A stretch of 64,000 nucleotides of DNA from Methylicorpusculum sp. (GTDB lineage Bacteria > Pseudomonadota > Gammaproteobacteria > Methylococcales > Methylomonadaceae): positions 1 to 64,000 of the forward strand of contig NZ_JAUSBX010000038.1 in the NCBI RefSeq assembly GCF_030651835.1, read 5' to 3'. Shown here one piece after another: positions 20,540-30,772 of this stretch. The notes under the pieces are model-generated. The model saw nothing but the letters and a program-made list of their open reading frames with translations, made no database searches and was not told the origin of the DNA. Numbering within the stretch: position 1 is the stretch's first letter; the number at the start of each line of letters is the position of its first letter. The translations under genes were made by a program, and so were the position numbers.

Positions 20540-21484
20540 TTACTCCTTCACCGCATATAAATTGATGTAAATGCCTAAACCGAAGCGATGCATTAAAGCG
20601 GCAAACGGCCTTTGTAGTGAGTTGACCAGACGATCAATATCAGACGCCACCCTTCCCTTCAGCCCCATTCGTTTGGATAATGCATTAAAAGGAATTCGGG
20701 TGATTTGCTCGATCTTGACAACCCGGAAGCCATTGCTTTCGACCAGGGCTTTTAAGCCTTTCCCGGAAAAGTAATTCACATGCTCCGGCACCCATAAACA
20801 GGCGTTGTCCTTTGTTCCCAGCAGTTTGACTAAAAACGAATGGTAATTGGGCACCGCGCAGGCCAATACGCCTCCCGGCACCATCATCCGGGAGACCTTA
20901 TTGATCGCTTTATCCGGTTCGAGAAGATGCTCTAATACCTGAGACATCATCACGACGCCAAACTGCCCGGACGCTTCGTAGTTTTCAAACATCACCGGCA
21001 ACGGGTCATCACCGTTCAAATCCCTGAATACCGCGTTTTCATAAGTGCCGGGATTGATGCTGACGGTGCGGTAACCCAACTGTCTGAGTGCCTGGGTGTA
21101 AAAACCGAATCCTGAACCTATATCAAGCGCCTGAACATTTCCCGAATGGTTGAAACTGTCAGCCTGCCGACTCATTCTTGCTGCATCAACGGTGCAGTTA
21201 GGAAACTCGGCTTCTCTTGCCAATACGTCTTCAAGCGTAATGGACTGGGTCAAGGCCTGCCCCGAATACTGATAGATGGACTGTAACCATGCCAGGTGCG
21301 GAGGCCGATTCAGGAAACCGGTTCCGCAGCAATTACACCGGTAGATATGAAATGCTTCGTGATTGGCGTTTTCCGTATACTGGAAGTTTTTCCTGCGCCA
21401 ATAGCTGATTTCCTCAGCCTTACAGGCCACACATTCATGCAAAACATCTCCGTACTGTGCTGAAACGGCTGATACAGTCGTCAT
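20540..21484 (-). CDS. SAM-dependent methyltransferase with N-terminal zinc-binding motif
   Basis: This 314-residue class I methyltransferase has a Cys-rich N terminus (CVACKAEE at about 18-25 and CNCCGTGF at about 50-57) likely to bind zinc. The SAM domain has motif I as ALDIGSGFGFY and a later block MMSQVLEHLLEPDKA. Enzymes of this build occur in polysaccharide and surface glycan loci, where they methylate sugars. A strong ribosome site (AAGGGGAT) precedes the ATG. A 316-bp gap with a family C repeat separates it from the flippase gene upstream. Confidence 0.85.
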   Translation of the reverse strand: MTTVSAVSAQYGDVLHECVACKAEEISYWRRKNFQYTENANHEAFHIYRCNCCGTGFLNRPPHLAWLQSIYQYSGQALTQSITLEDVLAREAEFPNCTVDAARMSRQADSFNHSGNVQALDIGSGFGFYTQALRQLGYRTVSINPGTYENAVFRDLNGDDPLPVMFENYEASGQFGVVMMSQVLEHLLEPDKAINKVSRMMVPGGVLACAVPNYHSFLVKLLGTKDNACLWVPEHVNYFSGKGLKALVESNGFRVVKIEQITRIPFNALSKRMGLKGRVASDIDRLVNSLQRPFAALMHRFGLGIYINLYAVKE

Positions 21485-21537
21485 ATTGATCCCCTTGATT
21501 CCTCTTAAACGTGTTGACCCAGTAATGAATTAAAAGT

Positions 21538-21696
21538 CACTATTTGCGTTAAAAGTGGGTGTCGCCCCGGCACGGAATGCCGGGGTCCAGAAGCCATGGA
21601 CGGCGTTGGACTTTCACATCCTTGTGACCTGGATTTCGGCAATCCATGCCGGAATGACGGCGTTAATGTACTTTCAACTACTCACGCGAACAGTGC
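21538..21696. repeat. MITE-like element family C, copy 1
   Basis: The left end is CACTATTTGCGTTAAAAGT and the right end, read on the other strand, is CACTGTTCGCGTGAGTAGT. Inside are palindromic blocks of the type CCCCGGCACGGAATGCCGGGG and the phrase TTTCACATCCTTGTGACCTG. A second copy, with an extra ~20 bp, is at 57930-58110. It is placed inside the exopolysaccharide cluster between the methyltransferase and flippase genes. Confidence 0.75.
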
Positions 21697-21800
21697 TGAT
21701 TAAAAAACCATGCCGATAAATGCCTCTATAAATTTAGTAACCCATAACTCTTCAATTTTAATGTTGGACAGGCTGGGTCGATTGACAAGTGTCACCTTTT

Positions 21801-23138
21801 CTACGTTGAAACTTTGCACCCATTCACCGCCTCTTCCACCCGATCTTTGCCATCGCCAGTTTCAAAACCGCCGGTCATCCGCCAGGGTTTGGCGAGCATT
21901 GCCAAGACTATCGCTTCAACGCCGAAATAAATGCAATTGGCGAATGCGGCGCCCGGCAAACCGTAATGTATAACCATCAACGGAATACTGACTGCCGCCG
22001 TCAAGGCGCCGCATAAGCGTCCGGACAATAACAATCGTGTCTGTTTGTTTGCCAGCAGCGGTTGAGACAACACCATCCCCAAAGCGTGTAACGCGCACCC
22101 AACTGCAATAGCGGGTATTAACTCGACTGAAGAATGATAAGATTTGGCAAGCAACCAGGTGGTCACCCAGCCTTTGGACAACAGCAATAAGGTCACGCCG
22201 ATGATCCCTAATGCGACAACGCACCCTATCCAGATCCATAAAATTCTGAAACCTTCCCTGGCCTGATTCCTGGAACAGTACTGAAAATAAACCGGCTGAA
22301 AGATACGTAACAAAACCATCGCGCTGCGATTAAACGCTTCGTTGATGATCATGTAAGTCGCTGCATATAAACCGACTTCCGCCGCCGACAATAAATAACC
22401 GATCACATAGCGATCACCCATGCCGTTAACCCAGAATAACAATTCCATGGGAATCAACGGCAACGCATAAGTCCAGATATCGGCTTTGAAATTACGGATC
22501 CTGGACGGGCGCATCTGTTTCCTGGTTTTACTGCGATGAACAAATGACCAGACCCGATTGGAAATCAGGCTCGCCAGGATATACCCCAACAATACCCATT
22601 CCGGTTTTTGACCACCCCACACGACCAGCGAAATCGCCAACAGAGGGCGTAAAAGACTGTCAGTGGTCTGCCACAAACTTGCGCTGCGTTGTTTGCGGCC
22701 TCCGATGAGTAACTGAATCCCTAATTCTCGCCGCACGGTCACGATCAAAAGTAAACCGGCCAGCAGATAAAGAATAAAATCGCTGTGATAAAAATGACGG
22801 TAGATTAGGCCTCCAACGAGCAGCAGTGCTACCGCCAAAGCGGTTGATCGGGCCGCATAGCCTGCTACAACCTGGTACAACTCGGCACGTTCCCATTCAT
22901 TCTGGCATTCAGGCACTATTCTCATGCCCGCGCAAATAAAAGGGTAAGAAAACAAAGCAACACCCAGTGCAACAAAACCATTCAACAAGGCAACCTGTCC
23001 GTATATTTCAGGACTTACCAGTTCGGTCAGCATTCGGGTGCCGGCCAGTAAGGCAATTGCCGAAACTATTTGGCCCAAAATGACCCAGAAGGCATCGCCG
23101 AATAGTTGTTTTTCTCTTAAAAACCGGAACAGTTTCAT
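21801..23138 (-). CDS. polysaccharide flippase (Wzx-like, MOP superfamily)
   Basis: This 445-residue integral membrane protein has about 12-14 hydrophobic helices and the opening pattern FGDAFWVILGQIVSAIALLAG typical of Wzx/RfbX transporters. It would flip the undecaprenyl-linked repeat unit across the inner membrane. It sits 19 bp downstream of the Wzy-like polymerase gene, as expected for a Wzx/Wzy pathway. Charged residues in helices cannot be assigned a role here. Confidence 0.88.
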   Translation of the reverse strand: MKLFRFLREKQLFGDAFWVILGQIVSAIALLAGTRMLTELVSPEIYGQVALLNGFVALGVALFSYPFICAGMRIVPECQNEWERAELYQVVAGYAARSTALAVALLLVGGLIYRHFYHSDFILYLLAGLLLIVTVRRELGIQLLIGGRKQRSASLWQTTDSLLRPLLAISLVVWGGQKPEWVLLGYILASLISNRVWSFVHRSKTRKQMRPSRIRNFKADIWTYALPLIPMELLFWVNGMGDRYVIGYLLSAAEVGLYAATYMIINEAFNRSAMVLLRIFQPVYFQYCSRNQAREGFRILWIWIGCVVALGIIGVTLLLLSKGWVTTWLLAKSYHSSVELIPAIAVGCALHALGMVLSQPLLANKQTRLLLSGRLCGALTAAVSIPLMVIHYGLPGAAFANCIYFGVEAIVLAMLAKPWRMTGGFETGDGKDRVEEAVNGCKVST

Positions 23139-23157
23139 TTTCTAAAATACCGTATTA

Positions 23158-24399
23158 TCAGGACGATCTGGGGTAATACGAACCGGAGACAGCCTGCCAA
23201 GCCTGAGTTTTCGGCCGGTATCCCGTGCCTAATACCGCTCCCCACAGAAACATCAGCATTGCGTTTTGGGGGAAATATTCCCACATGTTAAAAGTGAGCC
23301 CGGCAACAAAAATAAACATCACGACCAGGACTTTATTGGGGTGAACCGATAGCGTTGCCGTTGTCCAAAGAAATGCCAGATAAGCCAGCAGCCCCAGCAA
23401 TCCGTAACCGTTCAAAAGAAATAGATAAAGGCTGTCGGAATCGAATTGACCATGAAAATGTTCGGCACCAAAAAGAATGTTGATGGTATTGGAACTCAAG
23501 CCCAGCCCCCAGCCGAACAATAAATCCGCAGGCCCATGGATTTGCTCCGAAAACACCCGTTGCCAAAGATCGATGCGTCCATCTTGGGTAGGATCGGCAT
23601 CATCACGACCACTTAGCAAAGGGCTGGACGCCATGATCAGCGCACCCACAGCCAGCAGTGGCGCAGGCATGATCATGGCCCAGCGGTCGCGAGGGCGAAG
23701 TGCCGCGTAAATCTGAAAATAGATGACCAGCAAAGAACTGATTAACGCCGTACGTGAACCGCTCAACAAGGCCAAAAATACACTGACCGCCATCCATTTA
23801 CGCATAGACGGAACCAGAGAAAACAGCAGCGCACAGGTCGCCATGGTTGCGCCAAAAAGATTGGGGCTGACAAAAGTCCCAAACGGGCGCCCGCCCCCCA
23901 TAATTGACACACCAAATAAAGGCGGCGCCCACAACGCCTGAGCTATCGCCAGGACAGTCTGGAGAACCAGGTAATAACGAAGATAATACGCAAAGCGGTA
24001 GATCACGGTTTCACCCGCCCCCAAACGGCTGACCGCAAAACCGATCAAAGCGACAGGCAGGTATTCAAATACTCTCAGTCCGGCCATGGGCACTACCAGC
24101 GGCAGGTCCAGATACAGCGCATAAGCCACTTCAAACAAGACATAAGTAATCAGGATTCCCAAAAAAGCAAATACCGATCCCGTCAGAACACCTTTGCGCA
24201 ACCGGGGTTCAACAAATGCATAGCCGATCAAAACAACCAGCATCAGTTCGCGCAGGATACGCAAACCAAAATCCTGTTCGCCATACACTTCCTTCACCCC
24301 ATTCCACGCAGACTCGACCTGCGGCAACGAAGCCAGGGTCGATGCGCTGACCAGAGCGAACAAGAGAACCGGTAAATCTTTTTCAAAGCTAATTCTCAT
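23158..24399 (-). CDS. Wzy-like polymerase / O-antigen ligase family protein
   Basis: This 413-residue membrane protein has about ten helices and a larger periplasmic loop near residues 265-325 (SPLLSGRDDADPTQDGRIDLW and following). The motifs SGSRTALISSLL and the loop with GWGLGLSSN are typical of O-antigen ligase/polymerase (Wzy_C, EpsE-like) proteins. It would join repeat units in the periplasm. It begins 3 bp after the stop of the autokinase gene. Ligase and polymerase functions cannot be separated by sequence, but cluster context favours polymerase. Confidence 0.85.
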   Translation of the reverse strand: MRISFEKDLPVLLFALVSASTLASLPQVESAWNGVKEVYGEQDFGLRILRELMLVVLIGYAFVEPRLRKGVLTGSVFAFLGILITYVLFEVAYALYLDLPLVVPMAGLRVFEYLPVALIGFAVSRLGAGETVIYRFAYYLRYYLVLQTVLAIAQALWAPPLFGVSIMGGGRPFGTFVSPNLFGATMATCALLFSLVPSMRKWMAVSVFLALLSGSRTALISSLLVIYFQIYAALRPRDRWAMIMPAPLLAVGALIMASSPLLSGRDDADPTQDGRIDLWQRVFSEQIHGPADLLFGWGLGLSSNTINILFGAEHFHGQFDSDSLYLFLLNGYGLLGLLAYLAFLWTTATLSVHPNKVLVVMFIFVAGLTFNMWEYFPQNAMLMFLWGAVLGTGYRPKTQAWQAVSGSYYPRSS

Positions 24400-24402
24400 C
24401 GT

Positions 24403-26775
24403 TTAGACCTCTGCTATCTCATCGGGATTTTCATCAATCCCTGAAGCCAGCAGAAAATCAGGATCCTTATTCCTGCCGAACCAGTCACCCATCGCCTGAT
24501 AACTGGCCGTCCAAAGCGGTACGCTTTTAGAATCTTCACCGGCACGGTTATAGGCATAGCCATAATAGGGATAGTATGACGAGCCTTCTTTCAGATCATT
24601 GATAATAAATCCGTTCGGTTTGACACCGACCTGCTGGAATCGTCTAAAACTGACTTCCAATTCCTGCGCCGTATAGCGCCCTTCCTTGACGACTAAAAAT
24701 GTGGCATCGGCGAGCTTGCTGATAATGGCCGCATCGGTAGCCGCCAAAATGGGCGGTGAATCAATTACAATATGGTTGTAAAAGCTTTTCAGCTGATCCA
24801 GCGTTTCTTCCAGATTCCCCATCACCAGCAATTCTGCAGGATTCATCACCATACTGCCCCTGGGTATAAAATCCACGCCGACATCCGGTAGGCTGACGAT
24901 AATGTCGCCCAGTGAAGCCTTGCCGGCCAAAAGATCGGACAATCCCGGTTGGTTTTTTATGGAAAAAGTCTCATGCAAACGGCCGTTACGCATATCGGCG
25001 TCAATGATCAACACACGCTTTTTGATACTGGCCAGCAGGGCCGCCAAATTACTGGAGACAAAGGACTTACCCATGCCCGGTGCGGGACTGCCGACCATAA
25101 TGACTTTGCTTTCACTACTGGCCAGTGTTGCCTCAAGATTGGTCCGAAAACTGCGCAAGGATTCGACAGAAATATCAAGCGGATCCTGGCTGACCAGAAT
25201 ACCGGACTGACGATCCTTGCCCTGACCGATGAGTTTGGCCAGACGGTGTTGCTTCTTGCTGTGCGGAATAGCGGCATATAACGGCAATCCCACCTGATAT
25301 TCCAACAAAGCCGGATAATTATCGTGGCGTTGCAATGAATAGCGCAAAAACACCAGCGCCGATCCGGCTGTGAATCCCAGTAATCCTGCAATCGCCAGCA
25401 TCAAACCGGGTTTTGGCCAATACGGTTTTTCAGGGGTCACGGCGTAATCGATGATACGTGAGTTTCCCAAGGAACCTGCCGCCGCTATACGCTGTTCCTG
25501 AGCGCTGTTCAACAACGAGGTATAGAGTTCGGTATTGACCTGAACATCCCGCGATAAGCTGACCATGTGTTGCTGAGTGCGCGGTAAATTTTTAATCCGT
25601 TTTTCCAGATTGCCCAACTTAGCGTCAATGCGTCTGATCTGGGCCTTCGTAGCAATCATGTCCGGATGAGCTGCTTCCAGATGCTGATTTTGCTGTTCGT
25701 ACTTTTGTTTAAGCTGAATATTCAGCGTCTCCATCTCGGCGGCCTGTTTCAGCAATATTTCAGCTTCGGCCGGAATATCGACGGCGCCATGCGTTTGCCT
25801 GTAGGCGCTCAAACTTTGCTCTGCCTTTTCCAGCCGTTCTTTGACAACCGGCAACTGACTTTCCAGAAATGCCAGCTTTTGACCGGCTTCCGCAGACTCC
25901 CAATTGACCGTAGCATTGACATAGAAAGAGGCGATGTCGTTGACGGACTTGGCCAATTGCTCAGGATCCCGGCCCTTCAATTCAACACTGAGAATATCGG
26001 TATCTTTGGAAACCTCTCTAACGGTAAAGGCTTTTTGTAATGTTTCGATGGCAGCCAGCGTGGTGGTTCTGCTCAATTCAAAATGGGTGCCGGGATTGGC
26101 TTCAAGCTCAATAATCTTGATGACGACAGGCTCAGTCTCTCCGATGTTGATTGAAACAGTATCGCCTATAGATCCATCAACCAGCGCTTCATCCTTCGGA
26201 CCGAGCAAGCGAAAACGACCTGATTCCAGAGCAACCAGCGTAAACTCTTTATTCAAAAATCGATCAGGCACGGTAAAGGTTGCTATTTTTAACTTTTCAC
26301 CACCCCAGGCCCAGCGATTGAATCCCCACCATGGCTCGGCAATGCCGTCATCGGCATTATGCACCCTGGCCAATGTCTCACCGATAACCGGAAAGTAAGC
26401 AGGAGTATATTCAACCACCAAATTCAAATCATCCACTACCTTACCCAGTACCGATCGTGACCTGAGAATTTCCACTTCGCGCTGCGCTCTGGGACTTTCA
26501 GTTTCAGCCGATGCTCCGTTCGTGTCGCTTCGAAGTGGCGCAGCCAATAAAGCCTTGTTTTTGTCAATTCTCAACAAGCCATCGGCTTTATACGTGCGAG
26601 GCGCCAAGACTAAATAGATCAGGGTGATCAACAGCACTGAGAATAAAGTCTTGAGAATGGTCTTTTTACCTTCTATCAATAAATCGACATAGTCTCTGAT
26701 ACTGACACCCTGCTCCTCTAATCTGGACGGATTAAGCGGCGGTAATTCCGTGCTTGCTTGATTTTTATGATACAT
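24403..26775 (-). CDS. Wzc-like polysaccharide co-polymerase with tyrosine autokinase domain
   Basis: This 790-residue inner-membrane protein controls chain length and export of the exopolysaccharide. It has a Wzz domain with the first membrane helix near residue 40-55, a long periplasmic part with coiled coil (about 270-420), and a second helix near 455-475. The cytoplasmic BY-kinase domain follows, with Walker A GSPAPGMGKS (near 564), Walker A' VLIIDADMRNG and Walker B IVIDSPP. A Tyr cluster (YYPYYGYAY, near 735) is the likely site of autophosphorylation. A further 45 residues follow the cluster, slightly longer than usual. It is the third gene of the operon after the export lipoprotein. 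Confidence 0.93.
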   Translation of the reverse strand: MYHKNQASTELPPLNPSRLEEQGVSIRDYVDLLIEGKKTILKTLFSVLLITLIYLVLAPRTYKADGLLRIDKNKALLAAPLRSDTNGASAETESPRAQREVEILRSRSVLGKVVDDLNLVVEYTPAYFPVIGETLARVHNADDGIAEPWWGFNRWAWGGEKLKIATFTVPDRFLNKEFTLVALESGRFRLLGPKDEALVDGSIGDTVSINIGETEPVVIKIIELEANPGTHFELSRTTTLAAIETLQKAFTVREVSKDTDILSVELKGRDPEQLAKSVNDIASFYVNATVNWESAEAGQKLAFLESQLPVVKERLEKAEQSLSAYRQTHGAVDIPAEAEILLKQAAEMETLNIQLKQKYEQQNQHLEAAHPDMIATKAQIRRIDAKLGNLEKRIKNLPRTQQHMVSLSRDVQVNTELYTSLLNSAQEQRIAAAGSLGNSRIIDYAVTPEKPYWPKPGLMLAIAGLLGFTAGSALVFLRYSLQRHDNYPALLEYQVGLPLYAAIPHSKKQHRLAKLIGQGKDRQSGILVSQDPLDISVESLRSFRTNLEATLASSESKVIMVGSPAPGMGKSFVSSNLAALLASIKKRVLIIDADMRNGRLHETFSIKNQPGLSDLLAGKASLGDIIVSLPDVGVDFIPRGSMVMNPAELLVMGNLEETLDQLKSFYNHIVIDSPPILAATDAAIISKLADATFLVVKEGRYTAQELEVSFRRFQQVGVKPNGFIINDLKEGSSYYPYYGYAYNRAGEDSKSVPLWTASYQAMGDWFGRNKDPDFLLASGIDENPDEIAEV

Positions 26776-26885
26776 AGTCTTTCATGCCTCACTCGTTTGA
26801 AAAGCCGCAACTGGCGAGTCAATCGCTACAGTGCTGACCCTACCGGATACGTACTTTTTGTGATGTCTCATGCCTTTAAATTCCA

Positions 26886-27986
26886 TTAGAGCCCCATCAT
26901 TGCGGCTTGCGACATGATAGCCGTAAAGGATGACGGTAAAATCTGGTTCAGCACTCTGGACCACTGTGTCACCCCGGCGGTACCTACAAAAACGGTATCA
27001 TGCGGTTCCAAAGCAAACTGATCGGCAAGAATCAACGCGTCGGGAGATTCGGCATTCAGCTGGAATATTTCAGGATTCATATCTCCTGAACGAATCACGT
27101 AAATTTCTTCCGGCCTGGACATATTGAAGTCGACCCCATAGGCTTCTGCCAGCGCTTGTGCCAGGGACATCTTGCCCTTATTGATAGGCAATGCCTGCTG
27201 CCTGCCGACTTCGCCCATAACAAAAACCTTGTTATCCTTACTGTCAGGAATATTCAGCACATCACCGGCTTTAAGCAGCAGGTTCTGGGTGGTATTGCCT
27301 TGTTCATAAAGCGCCAGCACATTGATTTTGTATAATTTGCCATCTCTGGCCAGCGATACATTGCTCATATCGGCATCTTGGGTCACACCACCGGCCCGGC
27401 TGATCGCTTCTGCTACCGTCAATGGCGTTTCAGTTAAAGGCTGAATCCCCGGCATTTTGACTTCACCGACCACAGCAGCACGATGACTCTGGTAAGAAAG
27501 CACCCGAACGTCGAGTTTGACTCTCTTAAAATAGTTGGACAGCTCTCTGGTCAGCAGACTTCTGACTTCGCTGACCGTTTTTCCGGCAACCTGAAGTGTG
27601 CCGACATAGGGATAATAGAGCTGGCCATCGTCATCAACGACTTTTCCGGCCAATTCGGGAAGTATCTTTTCACCGCCGGGATCATTCAGCTCGGGGTGAT
27701 CCCAAACGGTAATCAGTAATCTGTCATGCGGACCGATCCGGTAAGTCGCCTGACTGATGTCCACCGGAGGCAGATTATTGACTGCCTGGCGCCTGGAGTT
27801 TTCCCTATCTATGATCAAATCTGCGGTAATAGGCACTATCCGGGTTTTTGCCTTGACCATCTGGCCGTCTTTCATAACCGGCACCTCAAGATTCGATAAG
27901 TTGTTATCGGCTTGCATTGTCATGCCGGGCGTCAGGGAACAGGCCGGCAGCAGTAAAACCGACATCAATGGAAGTAATCGATTCAT
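26886..27986 (-). CDS. outer-membrane polysaccharide export lipoprotein (Wza/GumB-like)
   Basis: This 366-residue lipoprotein has a signal peptide with lipobox LLPACS, so Cys16 would be lipidated. A polysaccharide-export domain (YRIGPHDRLLITVWDHPE) is followed by SLBB/soluble ligand-binding repeats (AAVVGEVKMPGIQPLTE and KVFVMGEVGRQQALPI). It would form the outer-membrane channel, working with the Wzc-like protein encoded 110 bp downstream. AAGGAAA precedes the ATG. It lies 12 bp after the initiating transferase gene. Confidence 0.93.
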   Translation of the reverse strand: MNRLLPLMSVLLLPACSLTPGMTMQADNNLSNLEVPVMKDGQMVKAKTRIVPITADLIIDRENSRRQAVNNLPPVDISQATYRIGPHDRLLITVWDHPELNDPGGEKILPELAGKVVDDDGQLYYPYVGTLQVAGKTVSEVRSLLTRELSNYFKRVKLDVRVLSYQSHRAAVVGEVKMPGIQPLTETPLTVAEAISRAGGVTQDADMSNVSLARDGKLYKINVLALYEQGNTTQNLLLKAGDVLNIPDSKDNKVFVMGEVGRQQALPINKGKMSLAQALAEAYGVDFNMSRPEEIYVIRSGDMNPEIFQLNAESPDALILADQFALEPHDTVFVGTAGVTQWSRVLNQILPSSFTAIMSQAAMMGL

Positions 27987-27998
27987 GGCAGGATTTCC

Positions 27999-29420
27999 TT
28001 AGTAGGCGTTTTTATTGATAAAACCGGTCAACACGGTGCGCAGAGCGATCTCCAGATCAAACCACACCGACCAATGCTGGATGTAATACAAATCGTGTTC
28101 TATGCGCCGGTTCAAATCGGTATCACCGCGCCAGCCATTGACTTGTGCCCAGCCGGTAATACCTGCTTTGACCATATGTTTCTTCATGTAATTTGGTATC
28201 TGGTCCTTGAACACTTCGACAAAATCAGGGCGTTCCGGACGAGGCCCTACCAGCGACATATCCCCTCTGAGCACATTGATCAGTTGCGGCAGTTCATCAA
28301 GACTGGTTTTTCGCAAGAATCCGCCAAACCGAGTCGCCCGGTTTTCGCCGGGTTTTGCCCAGACCGCGCCGGTTGCTGCTTCTGCATTAACCGGCATAGA
28401 CCGGAATTTCAACATCGTAAATGAATGATTATTCCAGCCCACCCGTTCCTGCCGATAAAACACAGGGCCTGGTGAACTCAACTTGACGCCGATAGCGATG
28501 AATAACAGTAAAGGACTGATCAGCACGAGCAGGATTAATGCCGACAATCTGTCCATGATTTCTTTGACGTAGCGATTAATACCATCGAGGGGCGACACCG
28601 AAAAATCCAAAGTCGGAATACCGGCCACCGTGTTTAAACTGAGGAACTTACTGTGCTTGAAAGCAAAACAATCGATCACTAAACGAATACTGACCGGTAA
28701 ATGTCTCAACTGATATTGCGCTCGTTCGGCAAGTGATTCGCCTGGAAAGGCAATCCAGACTTCGTCAATGGCTTCCCTAATGACAATCGCGTTCAGATCT
28801 TGTAATTCACCGAGCCGGAGCAGCGATAAATCGCCCACCGATTGCCTGTTTTCGGACCGGTCATCGACATAACCGACCACTTGTAATCCTGCCCAGGACG
28901 AATTATTCAATTGACGGCTGACCGCAACTGCCATCTGATTCAGGCCTACCAGCAAGATGCGACCCTGAGACCAGCCACGAGAGCGTAACCAGTGCAGTAA
29001 TTGGGAAAGAAGTCCTCTAGCCGTGAGAATAAACAGTAAACCCAGCGACCACCAGGTGATGATCCAGCGATAACTGGAGCCGAACCAAAAATGCAGCCGT
29101 ATCGACGCCACTATCGTAATCACCGAGACGACGGCAAATATCCAGGCTCTGACGATACGTGCGATTTCTCCGCGCATGACATCATTACGCCAGGGTCGGT
29201 AAACCTGGCCAATTTCAAAAAAGATAATGGCCGCCAAAAGCCCTAATGCAATCACAATCCGGTAATCCTGATCGATCACCACTTGCCGTAGCCAAAAATA
29301 ATGAGACACCCAAGCCGCAACCAGCAGCATCGCCAGATCGACGATACGCAACAAAAGGATTACTGTATGGCCATATTGCTTGAAGAGCCCGTTGAAAATG
29401 TTGCTCAAACCGAGTGGCAT
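27999..29420 (-). CDS. undecaprenyl-phosphate sugar phosphotransferase (WcaJ-like)
   Basis: This 473-residue membrane enzyme starts repeat-unit synthesis by moving a hexose-1-phosphate to undecaprenyl phosphate. Four helices at the N terminus (about 20-125) are followed by a Rossmann-like domain (GRILLVGLNQMAVAV). The catalytic C-terminal domain has VFYRQERVGWNN, LKFRSM, SLDELPQLINVLRGDMSLVG and GPRPE. The sugar is probably glucose, by similarity to the WcaJ/GumD class, but this is not certain. It is the first gene of the exopolysaccharide operon, with AGGAGTT before the ATG. A pair of 11-bp direct repeats lies 145 bp upstream. Confidence 0.93.
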   Translation of the reverse strand: MPLGLSNIFNGLFKQYGHTVILLLRIVDLAMLLVAAWVSHYFWLRQVVIDQDYRIVIALGLLAAIIFFEIGQVYRPWRNDVMRGEIARIVRAWIFAVVSVITIVASIRLHFWFGSSYRWIITWWSLGLLFILTARGLLSQLLHWLRSRGWSQGRILLVGLNQMAVAVSRQLNNSSWAGLQVVGYVDDRSENRQSVGDLSLLRLGELQDLNAIVIREAIDEVWIAFPGESLAERAQYQLRHLPVSIRLVIDCFAFKHSKFLSLNTVAGIPTLDFSVSPLDGINRYVKEIMDRLSALILLVLISPLLLFIAIGVKLSSPGPVFYRQERVGWNNHSFTMLKFRSMPVNAEAATGAVWAKPGENRATRFGGFLRKTSLDELPQLINVLRGDMSLVGPRPERPDFVEVFKDQIPNYMKKHMVKAGITGWAQVNGWRGDTDLNRRIEHDLYYIQHWSVWFDLEIALRTVLTGFINKNAY

Positions 29421-30015
29421 ATTCGTTAAACTCCTATTCTGTCTGTGATCAATGATAAAGAGCTAAAACCCTTCATCGCCAAAGTCATCGCGACCTGCGT
29501 ATTGCATAAATCGCTTCGATTGAGGGATAGATTACAGAGGCAAGATGAGAGAAAACCTTTAGGTTTGATTAAGATTTGATGAAGATCGGATTAATAGTGC
29601 GTGAAAACCCGGCAAGCAATGGTTTGCATAGGATGGGCAAGCAACTTAAGCATCCTGCCCATTCGCAGATGCTTGAACCTGTGGTAAGAGGAATTAAATC
29701 CCGATGACTATCTGGTAATAAGGACATTTTTGTTACCCAGCCTGACGGTTATTATGACCGGTTGCAAACTGGCCAACAGTAAGTCTTACGAAAAAAATCG
29801 CTACTGAGCGTTGAGAGGACGCTTTAAAAAGCCGTTGAAGACCAGTCCTTCGGTCATGCTCGGATTGTCAAACCATCAGTCACTGGTCCTTCGGAAAACT
29901 GTTGAAGAACGGATCGCAATCTTATTACAAGGCAAAATAAGCTTTAACAAAGTAGCGTGACAATAACAAATCAGGGTTAATTATTCAGCAATATCAAACT
30001 GGGAATTGCTGTTAA
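29421..30015. other. control gap upstream of the exopolysaccharide operon
   Basis: The first half holds the direct repeats at 29565-29586 and probably the operon promoter. The second half contains two similar blocks (ACCAGTCCTTCGG at 29850 and CACTGGTCCTTCGG at 29881) and, at 29993-30013, a fragment ending GGGAATTGCTG related to the family F repeat. I see no gene here. Confidence 0.5.
29565..29586 (-). promoter_or_regulatory. tandem 11-bp direct repeats upstream of wcaJ-like gene
   Basis: Two adjacent 11-mers, TTGATTAAGAT and TTGATGAAGAT, differ at one base. A matching pair occurs at 34720-34741 upstream of the glycosidase gene, in the same orientation relative to its gene. Eleven-base tandem repeats are the usual footprint of OmpR/PhoB-family regulators, and one such regulator is encoded at 38798-39526. 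Binding is inferred. Confidence 0.55.
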
Positions 30016-30738
30016 TTATTGCGCCTTCCACTTCCTCAAACAATCGCATAGATAACGATCAGGCTCGCTTTCACGAACCAGCATCAGAAAGACATACCAA
30101 AGAATCAGACTGACAGTGATCATTTCACCGCCGTCTTCAATAAGGCCTATCAGCAAACCGATGACAGTGCCTAAATTAATCGCGCTATGCACCATATCAA
30201 TGGCAACTCCAAAAAATATCAAGACCAGAATCAGCAACGCAATGTCTTCTGAAACCTTGCGAAAAGCCCTGGAACCAGTCATATAAGCCCATGAGAGTGG
30301 AATAATCAGTATTGCAGCAGCCATCACTGAGACCGCCAATTCACCTAAATCCTGCTGTTGAAGTCCAAGCCGCGGCATAAAATCAAGCTTGCCGGCGATA
30401 ATGTCTCCTGCTCGCTCATGCACCTGCAAAGCATCGTCAAGAAGAAAGTAGGCAAAAACCACTACCCATGCAAGATACTGCTTTGAAGCCATTTTTGATG
30501 AAATAAAGACCAGGGTGATGATAATCCACAGCCATTTGATGTATTGATAAAATTCCGCATAGCTTTGATCCGTCTCCAAACTCAGCAAAGGAACTTTGAG
30601 TCCTGGCACGACAATATTAAGACAATGCAACACGACAAAAATGATATCTGCGCTAAGCAGCAATACCAGGAAAAATAAAGCACTCCGTTGGTTAAATGAT
30701 TCAATACAGATAAGTCGTTCATTATGTTGCGCTTGCAT
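30016..30738 (-). CDS. unknown membrane protein with about six helices
   Basis: This 240-residue protein has hydrophobic stretches near residues 18-40, 65-80, 90-105, 130-150, 165-185 and 200-220. I recognise no family. I chose the ATG at 30738 because GGAG lies five to six bases upstream, while the frame continues 16 codons into a repeat. The 161-bp family A element lies only 35 bp before this start, so the native promoter may have been displaced. It stands between the exopolysaccharide operon and the glycosidase gene in the same orientation, and could be part of their function. Confidence 0.7.
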   Translation of the reverse strand: MQAQHNERLICIESFNQRSALFFLVLLLSADIIFVVLHCLNIVVPGLKVPLLSLETDQSYAEFYQYIKWLWIIITLVFISSKMASKQYLAWVVVFAYFLLDDALQVHERAGDIIAGKLDFMPRLGLQQQDLGELAVSVMAAAILIIPLSWAYMTGSRAFRKVSEDIALLILVLIFFGVAIDMVHSAINLGTVIGLLIGLIEDGGEMITVSLILWYVFLMLVRESEPDRYLCDCLRKWKAQ

Positions 30739-30772
30739 GCTTGCTCCACGTTGTCCAATCGTTCCCATAAAG